Counted from the first letter of the stretch, positions 1 to 8,917 are shown. The stretch is DNA of 64,000 nucleotides from Luteipulveratus mongoliensis (GCF_001190945.1 NZ_CP011112.1:4340001-4404000), one strand, 5' to 3'. Notes: generated from the letters alone by a model not told the origin. Numbers and translations are program-made.

Positions 1-1489
1 GCACCAGGCGTCTGATGGCGGCGGTGGGTCGGTAGGTCTGGGCTGCGGTCTCCAGGAGGGTGCCGGTCCGCGGGTCGATCAGGGTGCGGGTGAGGCGGGC
101 GCCCAGGGTGCGCATCAGCGCCTGGGCGGTAGCCGCGGCGATGACGCCGACACCGGGGATCTCGACATCGCCAACGGCATCAGGCGTCATCGCTGCGTCG
201 CCGGCATCACGAACAGCATGTGCCAGCTCAGGAGGAGCTGGGTGGCTGCCAGGAACACAGGTTGCCGCAGAAGAAGAAGTCGCTTCGGAGTCATGTTGTC
301 TGGTCAGTGGTGGAGGGTTCGGAGGGACATCAGGATGGTGCTCAGCGTCTTCGGCGGCGAGGGCGTCCATCAGGTCCCACCAGGGGTCATCTGGTGGCGG
401 GTCGGGTGCTGGTCCGGGGTCGCGGGCGATGAGCTCGGCCAGCGCCACGTCCCAGGCATCGTCGTCCAGGTCGTCGGTAGATGTGTCGGCGGCGGGTGGC
501 TCGGGGTCGAAGCCCAGCGCCCACGGATCACAGGAGCCGGCCGTGTCGGGGGCGTCGGCTGGTCCAGCCGCGTGCGCCGAGGCGGGTCGGACGGGCACGG
601 CGACGGTGAAGGAGGCGGTCACCTCCGCGCGTTGGAGCACCAGGTCGGTGAGTGCGTCGGCGCGGCACTGGCCCAGGGTCTTGCCGCTCTGGTTGGCCCG
701 GTGCAACTCACGAGCCAGCCCGTCAACGGCCGCGTACGCCGCAACGGCTTGCTCGGTCGGCAGCGTCGCGTGCAGCTCGCTCAGCCCGGCCTCCGGGCCG
801 GGCTCGAGGAACACCCCGACGCGTTGCGCTGAGCGTCGGGTCCTGGCCTGGCGGACCGCGGCCGGGTCGGTCTGCTGCACCAGCCGTCGGGTGCGGACCT
901 GCACCTGCCGCGCCGACCAGGACTGCACCCCGCGCTCCAGCAGCGCCGCCTCCACCTGGGCGCACACCGCATCCGGCGCCTCCAACAGCTCACCGGTCAC
1001 CTTGCGCACTCGCAGGCTGTCCAGGCGCCCAGCAGCCATCTCATCCAGCAGGTCAGGCGTCTTGGTGACCGCATCGATCGCCTCCTCGACACGAGCCGTC
1101 GCCTGACGCGGACTCCACGCTAGCCCCGGGGCCAGATCGACATCCGCGAACTCCGCAGCATGACCCAGCGGGTGCGCGACCTCGCCGACCTCACCGGTGA
1201 CCGGGTCAACATGCTCGACCGTCGCGGCGTACTGCGCGATGCGCAACACCTGCACCGCCGACGCAGCATTGATCAACGCTTGCGCAGCCTCGACGTCGGC
1301 CTGCAGCTCAGCAGCCGTCCGGTGATGACGATCAGTCTTCGCCTGCGAGTACACCGCCTGCGCCACCTCACGACACAGCTCCAACGCCCGCGCCGAGTCC
1401 AGCAAACCGGTGTCAGGGTCGCGCAGCGCAGCTGTAGCACCCGTGGCGGTGCTGCAGCTCTCGGCTGTCTCGCGGACTCCCTGACTCAT
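1..1489 (-). CDS. DUF222/13E12-family protein, C-terminus cut off by window edge
   Basis: The minus strand is open from 1489 to the left edge, about 496 codons. The protein starts MSQGVRETAE. It has the helical DUF222 region (SARALELCREVAQAVY near residue 35, LAWSPRQATARVEEAI near 120), then an acidic, proline-rich linker around residue 365 (APDPPPDDPWWD), and reaches a second conserved stretch (PTAAIRRLV) at the edge. In this actinobacterial 13E12 family an HNH nuclease motif usually follows, so it should lie outside the window; I cannot see it. ATG 1489 lies 6 nt behind a TACGGT -10 and is preferred as a leaderless start; GTG 1495 is possible. Role unknown; relatives in mycobacteria belong to the LexA regulon. 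Confidence 0.8.
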   Translation of the reverse strand, partial: MSQGVRETAESCSTATGATAALRDPDTGLLDSARALELCREVAQAVYSQAKTDRHHRTAAELQADVEAAQALINAASAVQVLRIAQYAATVEHVDPVTGEVGEVAHPLGHAAEFADVDLAPGLAWSPRQATARVEEAIDAVTKTPDLLDEMAAGRLDSLRVRKVTGELLEAPDAVCAQVEAALLERGVQSWSARQVQVRTRRLVQQTDPAAVRQARTRRSAQRVGVFLEPGPEAGLSELHATLPTEQAVAAYAAVDGLARELHRANQSGKTLGQCRADALTDLVLQRAEVTASFTVAVPVRPASAHAAGPADAPDTAGSCDPWALGFDPEPPAADTSTDDLDDDAWDVALAELIARDPGPAPDPPPDDPWWDLMDALAAEDAEHHPDVPPNPPPLTRQHDSEATSSSAATCVPGSHPAPPELAHAVRDAGDAAMTPDAVGDVEIPGVGVIAAATAQALMRTLGARLTRTLIDPRTGTLLETAAQTYRPTAAIRRLV

Positions 1490-1496
1490 ACTCACA

Positions 1497-1512
1497 CCGT
1501 ACACCTGTTCGA
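1497..1512 (-). promoter_or_regulatory. LexA/SOS-like box within the promoter of the DUF222 gene
   Basis: The minus strand reads TCGAACAGGTGTACGG, matching 10 of the 12 fixed positions of the actinobacterial SOS box TCGAAC-N4-GTTCGA. It lies between a TTGACG -35 (about 1518-1523) and a TACGGT -10 (1496-1501), so a bound LexA would block the promoter. The start codon follows directly. The box is read from sequence; LexA control is inference. Confidence 0.5.
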
Positions 1513-1759
1513 TCGTTCGTCAAGGCGTCGAAAGCGCGAATCATGTTTGCTATCAGCGTAATTCGGTGCCAGCGAGGCCGACACCACAACCCAGGTGCGA
1601 GCGTACGAGAGACCACCGACATCGCTGGTGACGAGGGCCGTCGATCGCCAGAGCTCCCCGACCGAGGTCCGCCACGAGACCAGTCGGCCGAACTCGCCAG
1701 TAACCCAGATGGCACCATGTGGGAGAGCGTGACCTAGCCCACAGCGGATGGAGACAGCG

Positions 1760-2923
1760 ATGCAGCGTCGGCTGAGCCAGGAGGACGCGGCGTTCCAGCA
1801 ACGCATGCGTGACTTCTTCACGACCGAGGTCCCCGCGGACCTGCGCGAGCGCTGGGCGGCCGGCGGCGAGCCGGACCCGGACGACATGCGTGCCAGTCAG
1901 CGGGCCCTCAACAAGGCCGATCTCGCGGTGCCGCACTGGCCGGCCGAGTTCGGTGGCCAGGACTGGACCATGCTGCAGCGCCACATCTACCTCCAGGAGA
2001 TGCAGGCCGCGTCCGTCCCTCCCCCACTGGCCTTCAACGCCAACATGGTCGGCCCGGTCATCGCCGCTTTCGGCTCGCAGGCGCAGAAGGAACGCTTCCT
2101 GCCGCCGACGGCCAACCTCGACATCTGGTGGTGCCAGGGCTTCTCCGAGCCGGACGCCGGCTCCGACCTGGCCTCGCTGCGCACGACAGCCGTCAAGGAC
2201 GGCGACGAGTGGGTCGTCAACGGGCAGAAGACCTGGACCACCCTGGGTCAGCACGCCGACTGGATCTTCGCGCTGGTCCGCACCGACCCGGACGCACCCA
2301 AGAAGCAGATGGGCATCTCCTTCCTGCTCATCGAGATGTCGTCGCCCGGCGTCACGGTCCGTCCCATCCAGCTGATCGACGGCGGCCACGAGGTCAATGA
2401 GGTCTTCTTCGACAACGTCCGCGTCCCGGCCGACCACCTGGTCGGTGAGGTCAACAAGGGCTGGGACTACGCGAAGTTCCTGCTCGGCAATGAGCGCGTC
2501 GGCGTCGCGCCGGTCGGCTCGATCAAGCGGCGTCTCGCCGATGCCAAGCAGTACGCCGCCGCCGTGCAGACCGAGCACGGCACCCTCCTGGAGGACCCGT
2601 TGCTCGCCGCGCGGATCGCTGAGCTGGAGGCGCAGGTGATGGCTCTGGAGCTGACCGTGCTTCGGGTGGCCGCGAATTCCCGTGAGGGCAAACCCGATCC
2701 GGCGTCCTCGATCCTCAAGCTGCGCGGTTCGCAGCTGCAGCAGGACGTCCTCGAGCTCATCGTTGACATCGCCGGTCCGGCCGGTCTCGACTGGAGCACG
2801 GACGACTGGGAGGGGCTGGCGGCCCCGACCTACCTGAACTTCCGCAAGGCATCCATCTACGGCGGGTCCAACGAGGTGCAGCGACAAGTCATCTCGTCCG
2901 GGATCCTTGGGTTGAGGGGCTGA
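1760..2923 (+). CDS. acyl-CoA dehydrogenase, catalytic-type subunit
   Basis: FAD-dependent acyl-CoA dehydrogenase, normally making the 2,3-double bond in an acyl-CoA. The family N-terminal, middle and C-terminal parts are present: FSEPDAGSDLASLRT near residue 130, NGQKTWTTLGQHADW near 155, and the C-terminal IYGGSNEVQRQ. The Glu that medium-chain enzymes carry in that last motif is Gly here. A candidate base is the Glu of LLGNERVG near residue 245, the position used by FadE28/ChsE-type two-subunit enzymes. ATG 1760 has GGAG six bases upstream; ATG 1748 in the same frame lacks a site. It precedes a second dehydrogenase gene by 8 nt, so the pair probably forms a heteromeric enzyme. Substrate unknown; steroid side chains are one possibility. 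Confidence 0.85.
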   Translation: MQRRLSQEDAAFQQRMRDFFTTEVPADLRERWAAGGEPDPDDMRASQRALNKADLAVPHWPAEFGGQDWTMLQRHIYLQEMQAASVPPPLAFNANMVGPVIAAFGSQAQKERFLPPTANLDIWWCQGFSEPDAGSDLASLRTTAVKDGDEWVVNGQKTWTTLGQHADWIFALVRTDPDAPKKQMGISFLLIEMSSPGVTVRPIQLIDGGHEVNEVFFDNVRVPADHLVGEVNKGWDYAKFLLGNERVGVAPVGSIKRRLADAKQYAAAVQTEHGTLLEDPLLAARIAELEAQVMALELTVLRVAANSREGKPDPASSILKLRGSQLQQDVLELIVDIAGPAGLDWSTDDWEGLAAPTYLNFRKASIYGGSNEVQRQVISSGILGLRG

Positions 2924-2931
2924 GGGTTGAC

Positions 2932-4005
2932 ATGGACTTCTCGATCGACACTGAGCAGAAGGCACTTCGGGACGCCGCGCGCGAGCTCGCATCCCGCCGC
3001 GCGCCACAGCACGGCGAGGGCGACGTACCGGTCGGCCCGGCGCCGCACGACGCGGACACCTGGTCGGCGCTGGCTGAGGTCGGTGCGCTCGGGCTGCCTT
3101 TCGCGGAGGACGTGGGTGGCTTCGGCGCATCGGCCGTCGAGGTCTCTCTCGTCGCCACCGAGCTCGGCAAAGCCGGCGTACGGACGGCGTACGCCGATGC
3201 TTTGATCGCGGGTTCCCTTCTCGCCACTGCAGGTTCGGACTTGCTGGAGTCGGTGACCGACGGCAGCGCGCTGGTCGTGCCGGCAATGGCCGAGCCGGAT
3301 CGCGCGTGGTCGATCACGACCTCCTCCGTGACCGCCGAGGGCGCCGACGACTCCTGGAAGCTGACCGGCGAGAAGTCGCCGGTGCCGTACGCCGACGCGG
3401 CCAGCCACGTCGTGGTCCCGGCCTCCGTCGAGGGCGGTCTGGCGATCTTCCTCGTGGAGGGACCGACGGCTGCAGGCGGAGGCGTGACGTTCGACGGCAC
3501 CGCGGCGACCTTGCTCATCGGACCCGACAACGGCGCGGCTGCGCTGAGTCAGGCGATCAACCTCGGCATCGTCACGCTCTGCGCGGAGGCGTTGGGTGCG
3601 ATGGAGGGGGCCAGCACCATGACCGTCGAGTACCTCAAGACCCGCAAGCAGTTCGGGGTCCCGCTGATGTCGTTCCAGACGCTCACCCAGCGCGCTGCCG
3701 ACATGTACGTCTCACTCGAGCTGGCCCGCAGCACAGCGCTTTTCGCGGCCATGGCGATCAGCGATGACCCGTCCGACTCGACGACGGCGTCGCGGGCGAA
3801 GGTCGTCGTCGGACAGTCCGGCCGACACATCGGTCAGGAGTCCATCCAGCTGCACGGCGGGATCGGCATGACGGCTGAGTACGCCGTCGGTCACCTGGTC
3901 ACCCGCCTCACCGCGATCGAGCGGACGTTCGGCGACACCCGCCAACACCTCGCGTCCCTCGCGTCCACGCTGTCGGACCACGAGCAGGTGGACATCCTCA
4001 GCTGA
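2932..4005 (+). CDS. acyl-CoA dehydrogenase, partner subunit
   Basis: A shorter (357 aa) and more diverged acyl-CoA dehydrogenase 8 nt behind the previous gene, with GAGGG upstream of its ATG. The C-terminal domain is clear (EYLKTRKQFGVPLMSFQTL, QLHGGIGMTAEYAVGHLVTR), while the N-terminal domain is short and the catalytic Glu is not evident. This matches the small subunit of the two-gene alpha2beta2 dehydrogenases of actinobacterial lipid and sterol degradation. Co-transcription with the upstream gene is likely. The heteromer and the substrate are inferred from gene pairing, not shown by sequence. Confidence 0.82.
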   Translation: MDFSIDTEQKALRDAARELASRRAPQHGEGDVPVGPAPHDADTWSALAEVGALGLPFAEDVGGFGASAVEVSLVATELGKAGVRTAYADALIAGSLLATAGSDLLESVTDGSALVVPAMAEPDRAWSITTSSVTAEGADDSWKLTGEKSPVPYADAASHVVVPASVEGGLAIFLVEGPTAAGGGVTFDGTAATLLIGPDNGAAALSQAINLGIVTLCAEALGAMEGASTMTVEYLKTRKQFGVPLMSFQTLTQRAADMYVSLELARSTALFAAMAISDDPSDSTTASRAKVVVGQSGRHIGQESIQLHGGIGMTAEYAVGHLVTRLTAIERTFGDTRQHLASLASTLSDHEQVDILS

Positions 4006-4030
4006 GGCTTGCTTCTGCAAGGTCCTCAGC
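4001..4030. terminator. hairpin across two convergent stop codons
   Basis: GCTGAGG-CTTGC (4001-4012) pairs with GCAAG-GT-CCTCAGC (4017-4030) around a TTCT loop, with a 2-nt bulge. It spans the ends of the convergent dehydrogenase and methyltransferase genes. There is no T-tract, so a terminator role is tentative. Confidence 0.35.
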
Positions 4031-4769
4031 GGCAGACGAAGACCCACTCATAGCCCGGTCGGTCGGGTGCGTCCCGCACATCCTCGACTGCGAATCCCGT
4101 TGCCGCCAAAGATGTCTCGATCTCCTCGCGGGATCTGAATCGCAAGGTCGAGTCGGACTCAAGACTTTCGCCCTTGACGACCACCCCGCCGTGGAAGGTC
4201 ACCAGCAGAGGGCGCTCGGCGGTGGGAACGTCCGGATCACCTTGCACCTCGACGACGTCGTTCCAGTACTCCACCTCACCGACGCCGGGGACGACCGCGC
4301 GACCGTACGTCTTCTCCCGGGTCCACGACTCCCAGGCGCGGCGCGCCGGCACCCGAGTCTCGAAGACGAGCCGCCCACCGGGACGTACCAGTCGACGCGC
4401 TGCACGCAGCGTCTCCAACCACTCCTCGTCGGTGAGGAAGACATGCGCGACATTGGCGGTCATGACCGCCAGGTCGACCTGCAGGTCGGGCACCGTCGTG
4501 GCGTCGCCGTGCACCCAGCGGACCCGGTCGGCGTACGGCTTGGCCTGAGCCACGTCCAACGACGCCTCGGCGGGATCGACGCCGGTGCCGTCGAAGCCGC
4601 GCTCAGCAAGGAGGCACGCGAATGTCCCTGTGCCACAACCGATGTCGAGCACCCTCTGGGCACCGAACTCACGAGCGATGTCGGCGTACACCTCGAGGTC
4701 GGAGCGGTCTGGGTCGAGCGGGTCGTAGAGCGCTGCCAGGCGGGGGTCTTCGAACTCACGATCGGCCAT
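4026..4769 (-). CDS. class I SAM-dependent methyltransferase
   Basis: A 247-residue Rossmann methyltransferase. Motif I is VLDIGCGTGTFACLL at about residues 40-54, followed by the acidic post-I strand (GTGVDPAEAS) and the motif II region VDLAVMTANVAHVF near 105. The length and the C-terminal beta region (TLRFRSREEIETSL) resemble small-molecule methyltransferases rather than RNA or DNA ones. The acceptor is unknown. A TAGCGT -10 ends six bases before ATG 4769, so the mRNA is probably leaderless. It is divergent from the kinase gene at 4844 and convergent with the dehydrogenase pair. Confidence 0.8.
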   Translation of the reverse strand: MADREFEDPRLAALYDPLDPDRSDLEVYADIAREFGAQRVLDIGCGTGTFACLLAERGFDGTGVDPAEASLDVAQAKPYADRVRWVHGDATTVPDLQVDLAVMTANVAHVFLTDEEWLETLRAARRLVRPGGRLVFETRVPARRAWESWTREKTYGRAVVPGVGEVEYWNDVVEVQGDPDVPTAERPLLVTFHGGVVVKGESLESDSTLRFRSREEIETSLAATGFAVEDVRDAPDRPGYEWVFVCR

Positions 4770-4843
4770 GGCCCGACGCTAGGTGAGGGTCTGCCACAGG
4801 CGCGACCAGATTATTGGTCAGCCGACGCTCGTAGGCTCGGCGC

Positions 4844-5311
4844 GTGAAGAAGATCCTCGTGACCGGAATGTCGGGCACCGGCAAGTCGACCGCCTTGGTC
4901 GAGCTCGGTCGGCGCGGACACCGAGTGGTCGACACGGACACCGACGAATGGCACGAGTGGGTTACCCGTCCCGACGGCTCGCGCGAGTGGATGTGGCGGG
5001 AGCCGACCATCCGGCGGCTCCTGAGCGAGCATCGCGACGGAGCGTTGTTCGTCTCGGGCACCAGCTCCAACCAGGGTCTCTTCTATCCGCTGCTGGACGA
5101 GATCGTCCTGCTGAGCGCACCGGCCGACGTCATGCTCGAGCGGATCGCACGGCGCGACAACAACCCGTACGGCAAGTCGCCCGACGAGCGTGCGCTGGTG
5201 CTGGAGCACCTGAGGACCGTCGAGCCCTTGCTACGCCGAGGTGCAACCGTCGAGATCGACGGGTCAGCTCCTCTCACCGAGGTCGTGCGCCGGCTCGAAG
5301 AGCTCGCCTGA
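4844..5311 (+). CDS. P-loop kinase-like protein (AAA_18/shikimate-kinase fold)
   Basis: A 155-residue P-loop protein with Walker A GMSGTGKST at residues 8-16 directly after the first beta strand. VVDTDTDEWHEW near residue 28 probably binds the substrate, and a lid-like RIARRDNNPYGKS follows near residue 100. Size and arrangement resemble shikimate, gluconate or nucleotide kinases, but the substrate cannot be read from the sequence. The start is GTG 4844, six bases after a TAGGCT -10, a leaderless arrangement. It shares a 74-bp divergent promoter region with the methyltransferase at 4769. Confidence 0.72.
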   Translation: MKKILVTGMSGTGKSTALVELGRRGHRVVDTDTDEWHEWVTRPDGSREWMWREPTIRRLLSEHRDGALFVSGTSSNQGLFYPLLDEIVLLSAPADVMLERIARRDNNPYGKSPDERALVLEHLRTVEPLLRRGATVEIDGSAPLTEVVRRLEELA

Positions 5312-5317
5312 CCGGAC

Positions 5318-6355
5318 TCATGCACTGCGTCGCCCGGACGCCCGCGGCGGCGCGAGCCGCCCGTCCACGAGAAGGCTGCCGGCCTGCTTGATCGTCGTAC
5401 CGATGAGCGTGATCTCGACCGAGCCGACGCCGTTGAGAGTGCCGAGACCGTCGGTGACGAACAGGTACAGCTCCTCAGCCGATGCGAACGCCACGCTGGC
5501 CGCCAGACTCGAGCGTCCCGACGTGGCGCCGACGAACATCACGTGATCGTTCTCGGCGAGCGCGACGCCGACGTCGTTCAGCTGAGCCGGCGGCACCGTC
5601 AGGCTCACGAATGCCTGTGTGGTGAAACCGAATTCGCGCAGGGCAAAGTCGATGTCCAGGTAGATGACGCCTGATGACATCAGCTGCGAGAGACGCCTGG
5701 TCACACGTCCTTCGCTCCACCCTGTGACCGACGCCAGTGCGGCATAGGTCGCGCGCCCGTCGACGGCGAGCTCGCGCACCAGGACTTCGTCCTCCGGCAG
5801 CAGCTCCTCGACGTGGTCATCGACGACCGGCTGAGTGCGCTTGAGCGTCTCGACGTCCTTCTGCGCGAGGAGCTGCCCTCCGAGCCGCCAGTCGTCCGTG
5901 GACGACCCCCGGAAGATGTGCAGGTACGCGAACGCATCGATGGAGTGGACCTGGGCCGTACGTGGCAGCTGGTCGAGCATGAGCTGGTCACGGTCAGCCG
6001 CACTCCGCGAGCGCAGCGCGCAGACCACCTCCGCGCCGCCGGCGGCGATGCTGACCCAGCCGACGTCATCGCGCCGAGCCAGCGCCCGCGCGATCTCGAG
6101 TGTGGCTGACGGACGGCACCGCACTCGTACGCCCCACCCTGCCTGACCGAGTCGCGACGGGTTGACCAGCCCGACGACGCGGACGAGACCGTCGGCGCGA
6201 AGGCGTCTGAACCGGCGCGCAACCGTCTGCTCCGAGACGCCCATCACCTGCGCGACCACGGCGAACGGAGCTCTGGGCGCGACCTGCAGGCAGTGCAGGA
6301 TTCTGCGATCGACGTCATCAATGACGGCGGATTCCTTGCCACTTGGCATTGCCAT
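5318..6355 (-). CDS. Lrp/AsnC-family regulator with two tandem HTH-ligand units
   Basis: At 345 aa this is about twice the usual Lrp length. It has one AsnC winged helix at residues 10-60 (VDRRILHCLQVAPRAPFAVV, SEQTVARRFRRL) and a second at about 190-240 (LVRELAVDGRATYAALASV, SEGRVTRRLSQL), each followed by a ligand-binding region. Such double-unit Lrp proteins are known in Actinobacteria. ATG 6355 follows a TAGGTT -10 by six bases. It is divergent from an MFS exporter at 6479 with 123 bp between them and is the obvious candidate to control it; the effector is unknown. Confidence 0.83.
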   Translation of the reverse strand: MAMPSGKESAVIDDVDRRILHCLQVAPRAPFAVVAQVMGVSEQTVARRFRRLRADGLVRVVGLVNPSRLGQAGWGVRVRCRPSATLEIARALARRDDVGWVSIAAGGAEVVCALRSRSAADRDQLMLDQLPRTAQVHSIDAFAYLHIFRGSSTDDWRLGGQLLAQKDVETLKRTQPVVDDHVEELLPEDEVLVRELAVDGRATYAALASVTGWSEGRVTRRLSQLMSSGVIYLDIDFALREFGFTTQAFVSLTVPPAQLNDVGVALAENDHVMFVGATSGRSSLAASVAFASAEELYLFVTDGLGTLNGVGSVEITLIGTTIKQAGSLLVDGRLAPPRASGRRSA

Positions 6356-6478
6356 AGAGGAAACCTACGCCCGTGCCCCTCCGACTAGGAAGACGTCCCT
6401 CTGCGGAGCGATGCTTACTACAGCGCCCCGGACAACTCAGCCGATCGGCGTACAACTCATTGATCGAGGAGGTCTCCC

Positions 6479-8005
6479 GTGCGCAAGTGGCTCCCCTTGC
6501 TCACCATCTGCACTGGCACCCTGATGCTGCTGGTCGACGTCACCATCGTCAACGTCGCGCTCCCGGACATGGCGACCAACCTGGACACGTCGTTCACCTC
6601 GCTGCAGTGGGTCGTCGACATCTATGCGCTCGTGCTGGCGGCGCTGCTGCTCGGCATCGGCACCGTCGCCGACCGGATCGGCCACCGCAAGATGTACATC
6701 GCGGGCCTGGCACTCTTCGCCGCTGCCTCGGCCGCGAGCGGATTGGCCGGGAGTCCCGGCATCCTGATCGGCGCCCGCGCGGTGCAGGGTGTCGGCGCCG
6801 CCGCGATGTTCGCCACGACCTTCGCCCTCCTCAACTCCTCCTATCAGGGCAGGGACCGAGGGACGGCGTACGGCATGTGGGGCGCAGTCTCCGGCGCCGC
6901 CGCAGCCATCGGTCCGATCGCCGGCGGTCTGCTGACCGAGCACCTGTCCTGGCGCTGGATCTTCTTCGTGAACCTGCCGTTCGCGCTGGCCGCGATCGCG
7001 CTCTGCGTCAGCGTCCTCCCGGAGGACAGCCAGCTGCGTCGTACGCCGCTGGACTGGGCTGGCATGGCGACGTTCACCACGTTCGCGGGTGCACTGACCT
7101 TCGCGCTCATCCGGGCGAACGAGGACGGCTGGACCGAGGGCACCGTGCTCGCGCTGTTCGCACTGTCGGCCGTCGCCATCATCGGATTCGTCGTCGCGGA
7201 GTCTCGCGTCGCTCACCCGTTGCTCGATCTCTCACTGCTGCGCAACGGCGCCTTCGTGGGTGCGCTCGTCGCCGGATTCGCATTGACCGCAGGGGCATTC
7301 GCGTATCTGACCTATGCGTCCATCTGGATGCAGTCAGTCCTCGGGATGTCGCCCGTCGAGTCGGGACTCGCGTCCTTGCCACTCGCCGTTGCCTCGTTCA
7401 TCACGAGCGCCAGCATCGGGCGGCTCATGCACGGCTCGCGCAACTGGCTCGCTGTCAGCCTCGGCATCGTCCTGACCGGAGCGGGTGGCCTGATCGTCGC
7501 GCTGCAGCTCGGTGACGGAGCGGACTGGAAGGCTCTCGTGGCAGGTCTGATCGTGTCCGGTGTGGGCGTCGGTCTGGCTGCCCCGACCATCAGCTCGACG
7601 GCGATGGCCGCGGTGCCGATGGAGCGTGGCGGGATGGCGGCCGGCGCGGTCAACTCGGCCCGGCAGCTGGGCTTCGCGCTCGGGATCGCCGCCCTCGGCA
7701 GCCTGTTCTCAGCTCGCATCGGCTCGGTCCTGGAGTCGCACGCCGTGCCCGGTTCCGACCAGGTGGGCCACGCCGTCGCCGGCGGCCAGGCGAGCGTCAT
7801 CGTGGCGTCCGCACCGGCCGGCGTACGAGACGCGCTCGAGTCCACGGTGCGCGTGGCCGCGGTTGACGGCTTGCGGACCACGGCCCTCATCGCTGGATTC
7901 CTCGGGGTGATCGGCGGCATCGTGGCCGGCGTCCTGATCCGGCCTCGCCCGGCCGAGTCACCCGAGCCGGAGCAGGTGCCTCAGACGGAGGCCGCGCCTG
8001 CCTGA
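6479..8005 (+). CDS. MFS transporter, DHA2 (14-helix) drug-exporter family
   Basis: A 508-residue integral membrane protein with the DHA2 signatures: helix 1 motif LLVDVTIVNVALPDM, motif A GTVADRIGHRKMY after helix 2, and motif C-like GAVSGAAAAIGPIAGGLL in helix 5. The length suits 14 helices, with a short hydrophilic tail. Members export drugs or metabolites by proton antiport. The GTG start at 6479 has a strong GAGGAGG site at 6466-6472. It is probably regulated by the divergent Lrp-type gene. Its 3' end overlaps the convergent acetyltransferase gene by 25 bp. Confidence 0.88.
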   Translation: MRKWLPLLTICTGTLMLLVDVTIVNVALPDMATNLDTSFTSLQWVVDIYALVLAALLLGIGTVADRIGHRKMYIAGLALFAAASAASGLAGSPGILIGARAVQGVGAAAMFATTFALLNSSYQGRDRGTAYGMWGAVSGAAAAIGPIAGGLLTEHLSWRWIFFVNLPFALAAIALCVSVLPEDSQLRRTPLDWAGMATFTTFAGALTFALIRANEDGWTEGTVLALFALSAVAIIGFVVAESRVAHPLLDLSLLRNGAFVGALVAGFALTAGAFAYLTYASIWMQSVLGMSPVESGLASLPLAVASFITSASIGRLMHGSRNWLAVSLGIVLTGAGGLIVALQLGDGADWKALVAGLIVSGVGVGLAAPTISSTAMAAVPMERGGMAAGAVNSARQLGFALGIAALGSLFSARIGSVLESHAVPGSDQVGHAVAGGQASVIVASAPAGVRDALESTVRVAAVDGLRTTALIAGFLGVIGGIVAGVLIRPRPAESPEPEQVPQTEAAPA

Positions 8006-8490
8006 CTGTTGGCCCACTCGTCGCGGAGCACGCTGTAGAGGAAGCCGTCGTGATGGCGACCGTTGCGCCAGTGTGCTCCGCGGACGACGCCCTCCTGGCT
8101 GAACCCGGCGCGCTCCAGGGCCCGCTGCTCGGCGACGTTGCGTACGTCCGTGTGCGCTTCGACCCGGTTGACCTGGGTGTGCCTGAACAGCAGATCGGCC
8201 ACGAGGCGCTGAGCCTGAGTGCCGACACCCTTGCCACGAGCGGACTTCTGCAACCAGATGCCGATCATCGGGGATCGCGATGCGGCGGACGGACCCCATT
8301 GCTGCCAGTGCCAGCCGACGGAGCCCACGAGCGCGTCGTCGACCACGATCGCCAACGTGCCAGCTGCGTCGACCTCGCACGGCGGTGGCGTGGCGTAGCC
8401 CGCTTTGGGCCCGTAGTCGTCGAACTCCGACTGAGGGTCACGCGGCTCGGACAGCTCACCCGGCAGCAACGGCCGGAGCAGCACTGACAT
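7981..8490 (-). CDS. GNAT-family N-acetyltransferase (RimJ/RimL-like)
   Basis: A 169-residue GNAT protein with the acetyl-CoA pyrophosphate loop QKSARGKGVGTQAQRL near residue 100 and the RimJ/RimL-type ending ALERAGFSQEGVVRGAHWRNG near 135. It should acetylate a protein N-terminus, an amino acid or an antibiotic-like amine; which one cannot be told. GGTGG lies seven bases before ATG 8490. It stands alone and its last 25 bp overlap the end of the MFS gene on the other strand. Confidence 0.82.
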   Translation of the reverse strand: MSVLLRPLLPGELSEPRDPQSEFDDYGPKAGYATPPPCEVDAAGTLAIVVDDALVGSVGWHWQQWGPSAASRSPMIGIWLQKSARGKGVGTQAQRLVADLLFRHTQVNRVEAHTDVRNVAEQRALERAGFSQEGVVRGAHWRNGRHHDGFLYSVLRDEWANSQAGAASV

Positions 8491-8607
8491 GGAGCGACCA
8501 CCGATCTCGAGGACTCGTCTCGATCACGAATCACTGCGCGACAGCGTAGATCGCCGGGCCACGGCCGAGGTGAGCGCCTGTTCAGCGGTCGCGGATCTCT
8601 GCTCCAG

Positions 8608-8904
8608 TCAGGCGGACCGCAGCGGTCGAATCTCATCCAGGACGGCGCCGAGGTTGTCACGCTCGATCTCGAGGTCATACCTCACCTGAAGGTTGACCCA
8701 GAACAGGTCTGACGTGCCGAAGTAGCGCGCCAAGCGCAGGGCGGTGTCAGCCGAGACACGGCGCTTGCCGTGCACGATCTCGTTGATCCGGCGGGGCGGC
8801 ACTCCAACCGCAACGGCGACCTTGTGCTGGGTCACACCGAGTGGCGCAATGAACTCCTCCATCAGCACCTCGCCGGGGTGAATCGGCGGCAGCTTGCTCA
8901 TCAT
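8608..8904 (-). CDS. higA: HigA-family antitoxin, XRE-type HTH
   Basis: Antitoxin of a type II module and DNA-binding autorepressor. The protein begins MMSKLPPIHPGEVLMEEF, the classic HigA opening, and has the helix-turn-helix GVTQHKVAVAVGVPPRRINE at about residues 24-43, followed by GKRRVSADTALRLARYFG. A very good GAGGAGGT site at 8912-8919 fixes ATG 8904 as the start, although the frame stays open upstream to 9015. It lies 13 nt downstream of the toxin gene, the usual higBA order with toxin first. Confidence 0.92.
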   Translation of the reverse strand: MMSKLPPIHPGEVLMEEFIAPLGVTQHKVAVAVGVPPRRINEIVHGKRRVSADTALRLARYFGTSDLFWVNLQVRYDLEIERDNLGAVLDEIRPLRSA

Positions 8905-8917
8905 GTTGTCCACCTCC

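Noticed and set aside
60-1106. A 348-codon plus-strand open frame at the left edge
   Set aside because: The opposite strand encodes a recognisable DUF222 protein over the same bases; the plus-strand translation is Ser/Ala-rich without motifs.
1553-3286. A 577-codon open frame on the minus strand
   Set aside because: It is antisense to the two acyl-CoA dehydrogenase genes and its translation is low-complexity Arg/Val/Asp-rich sequence without family features.
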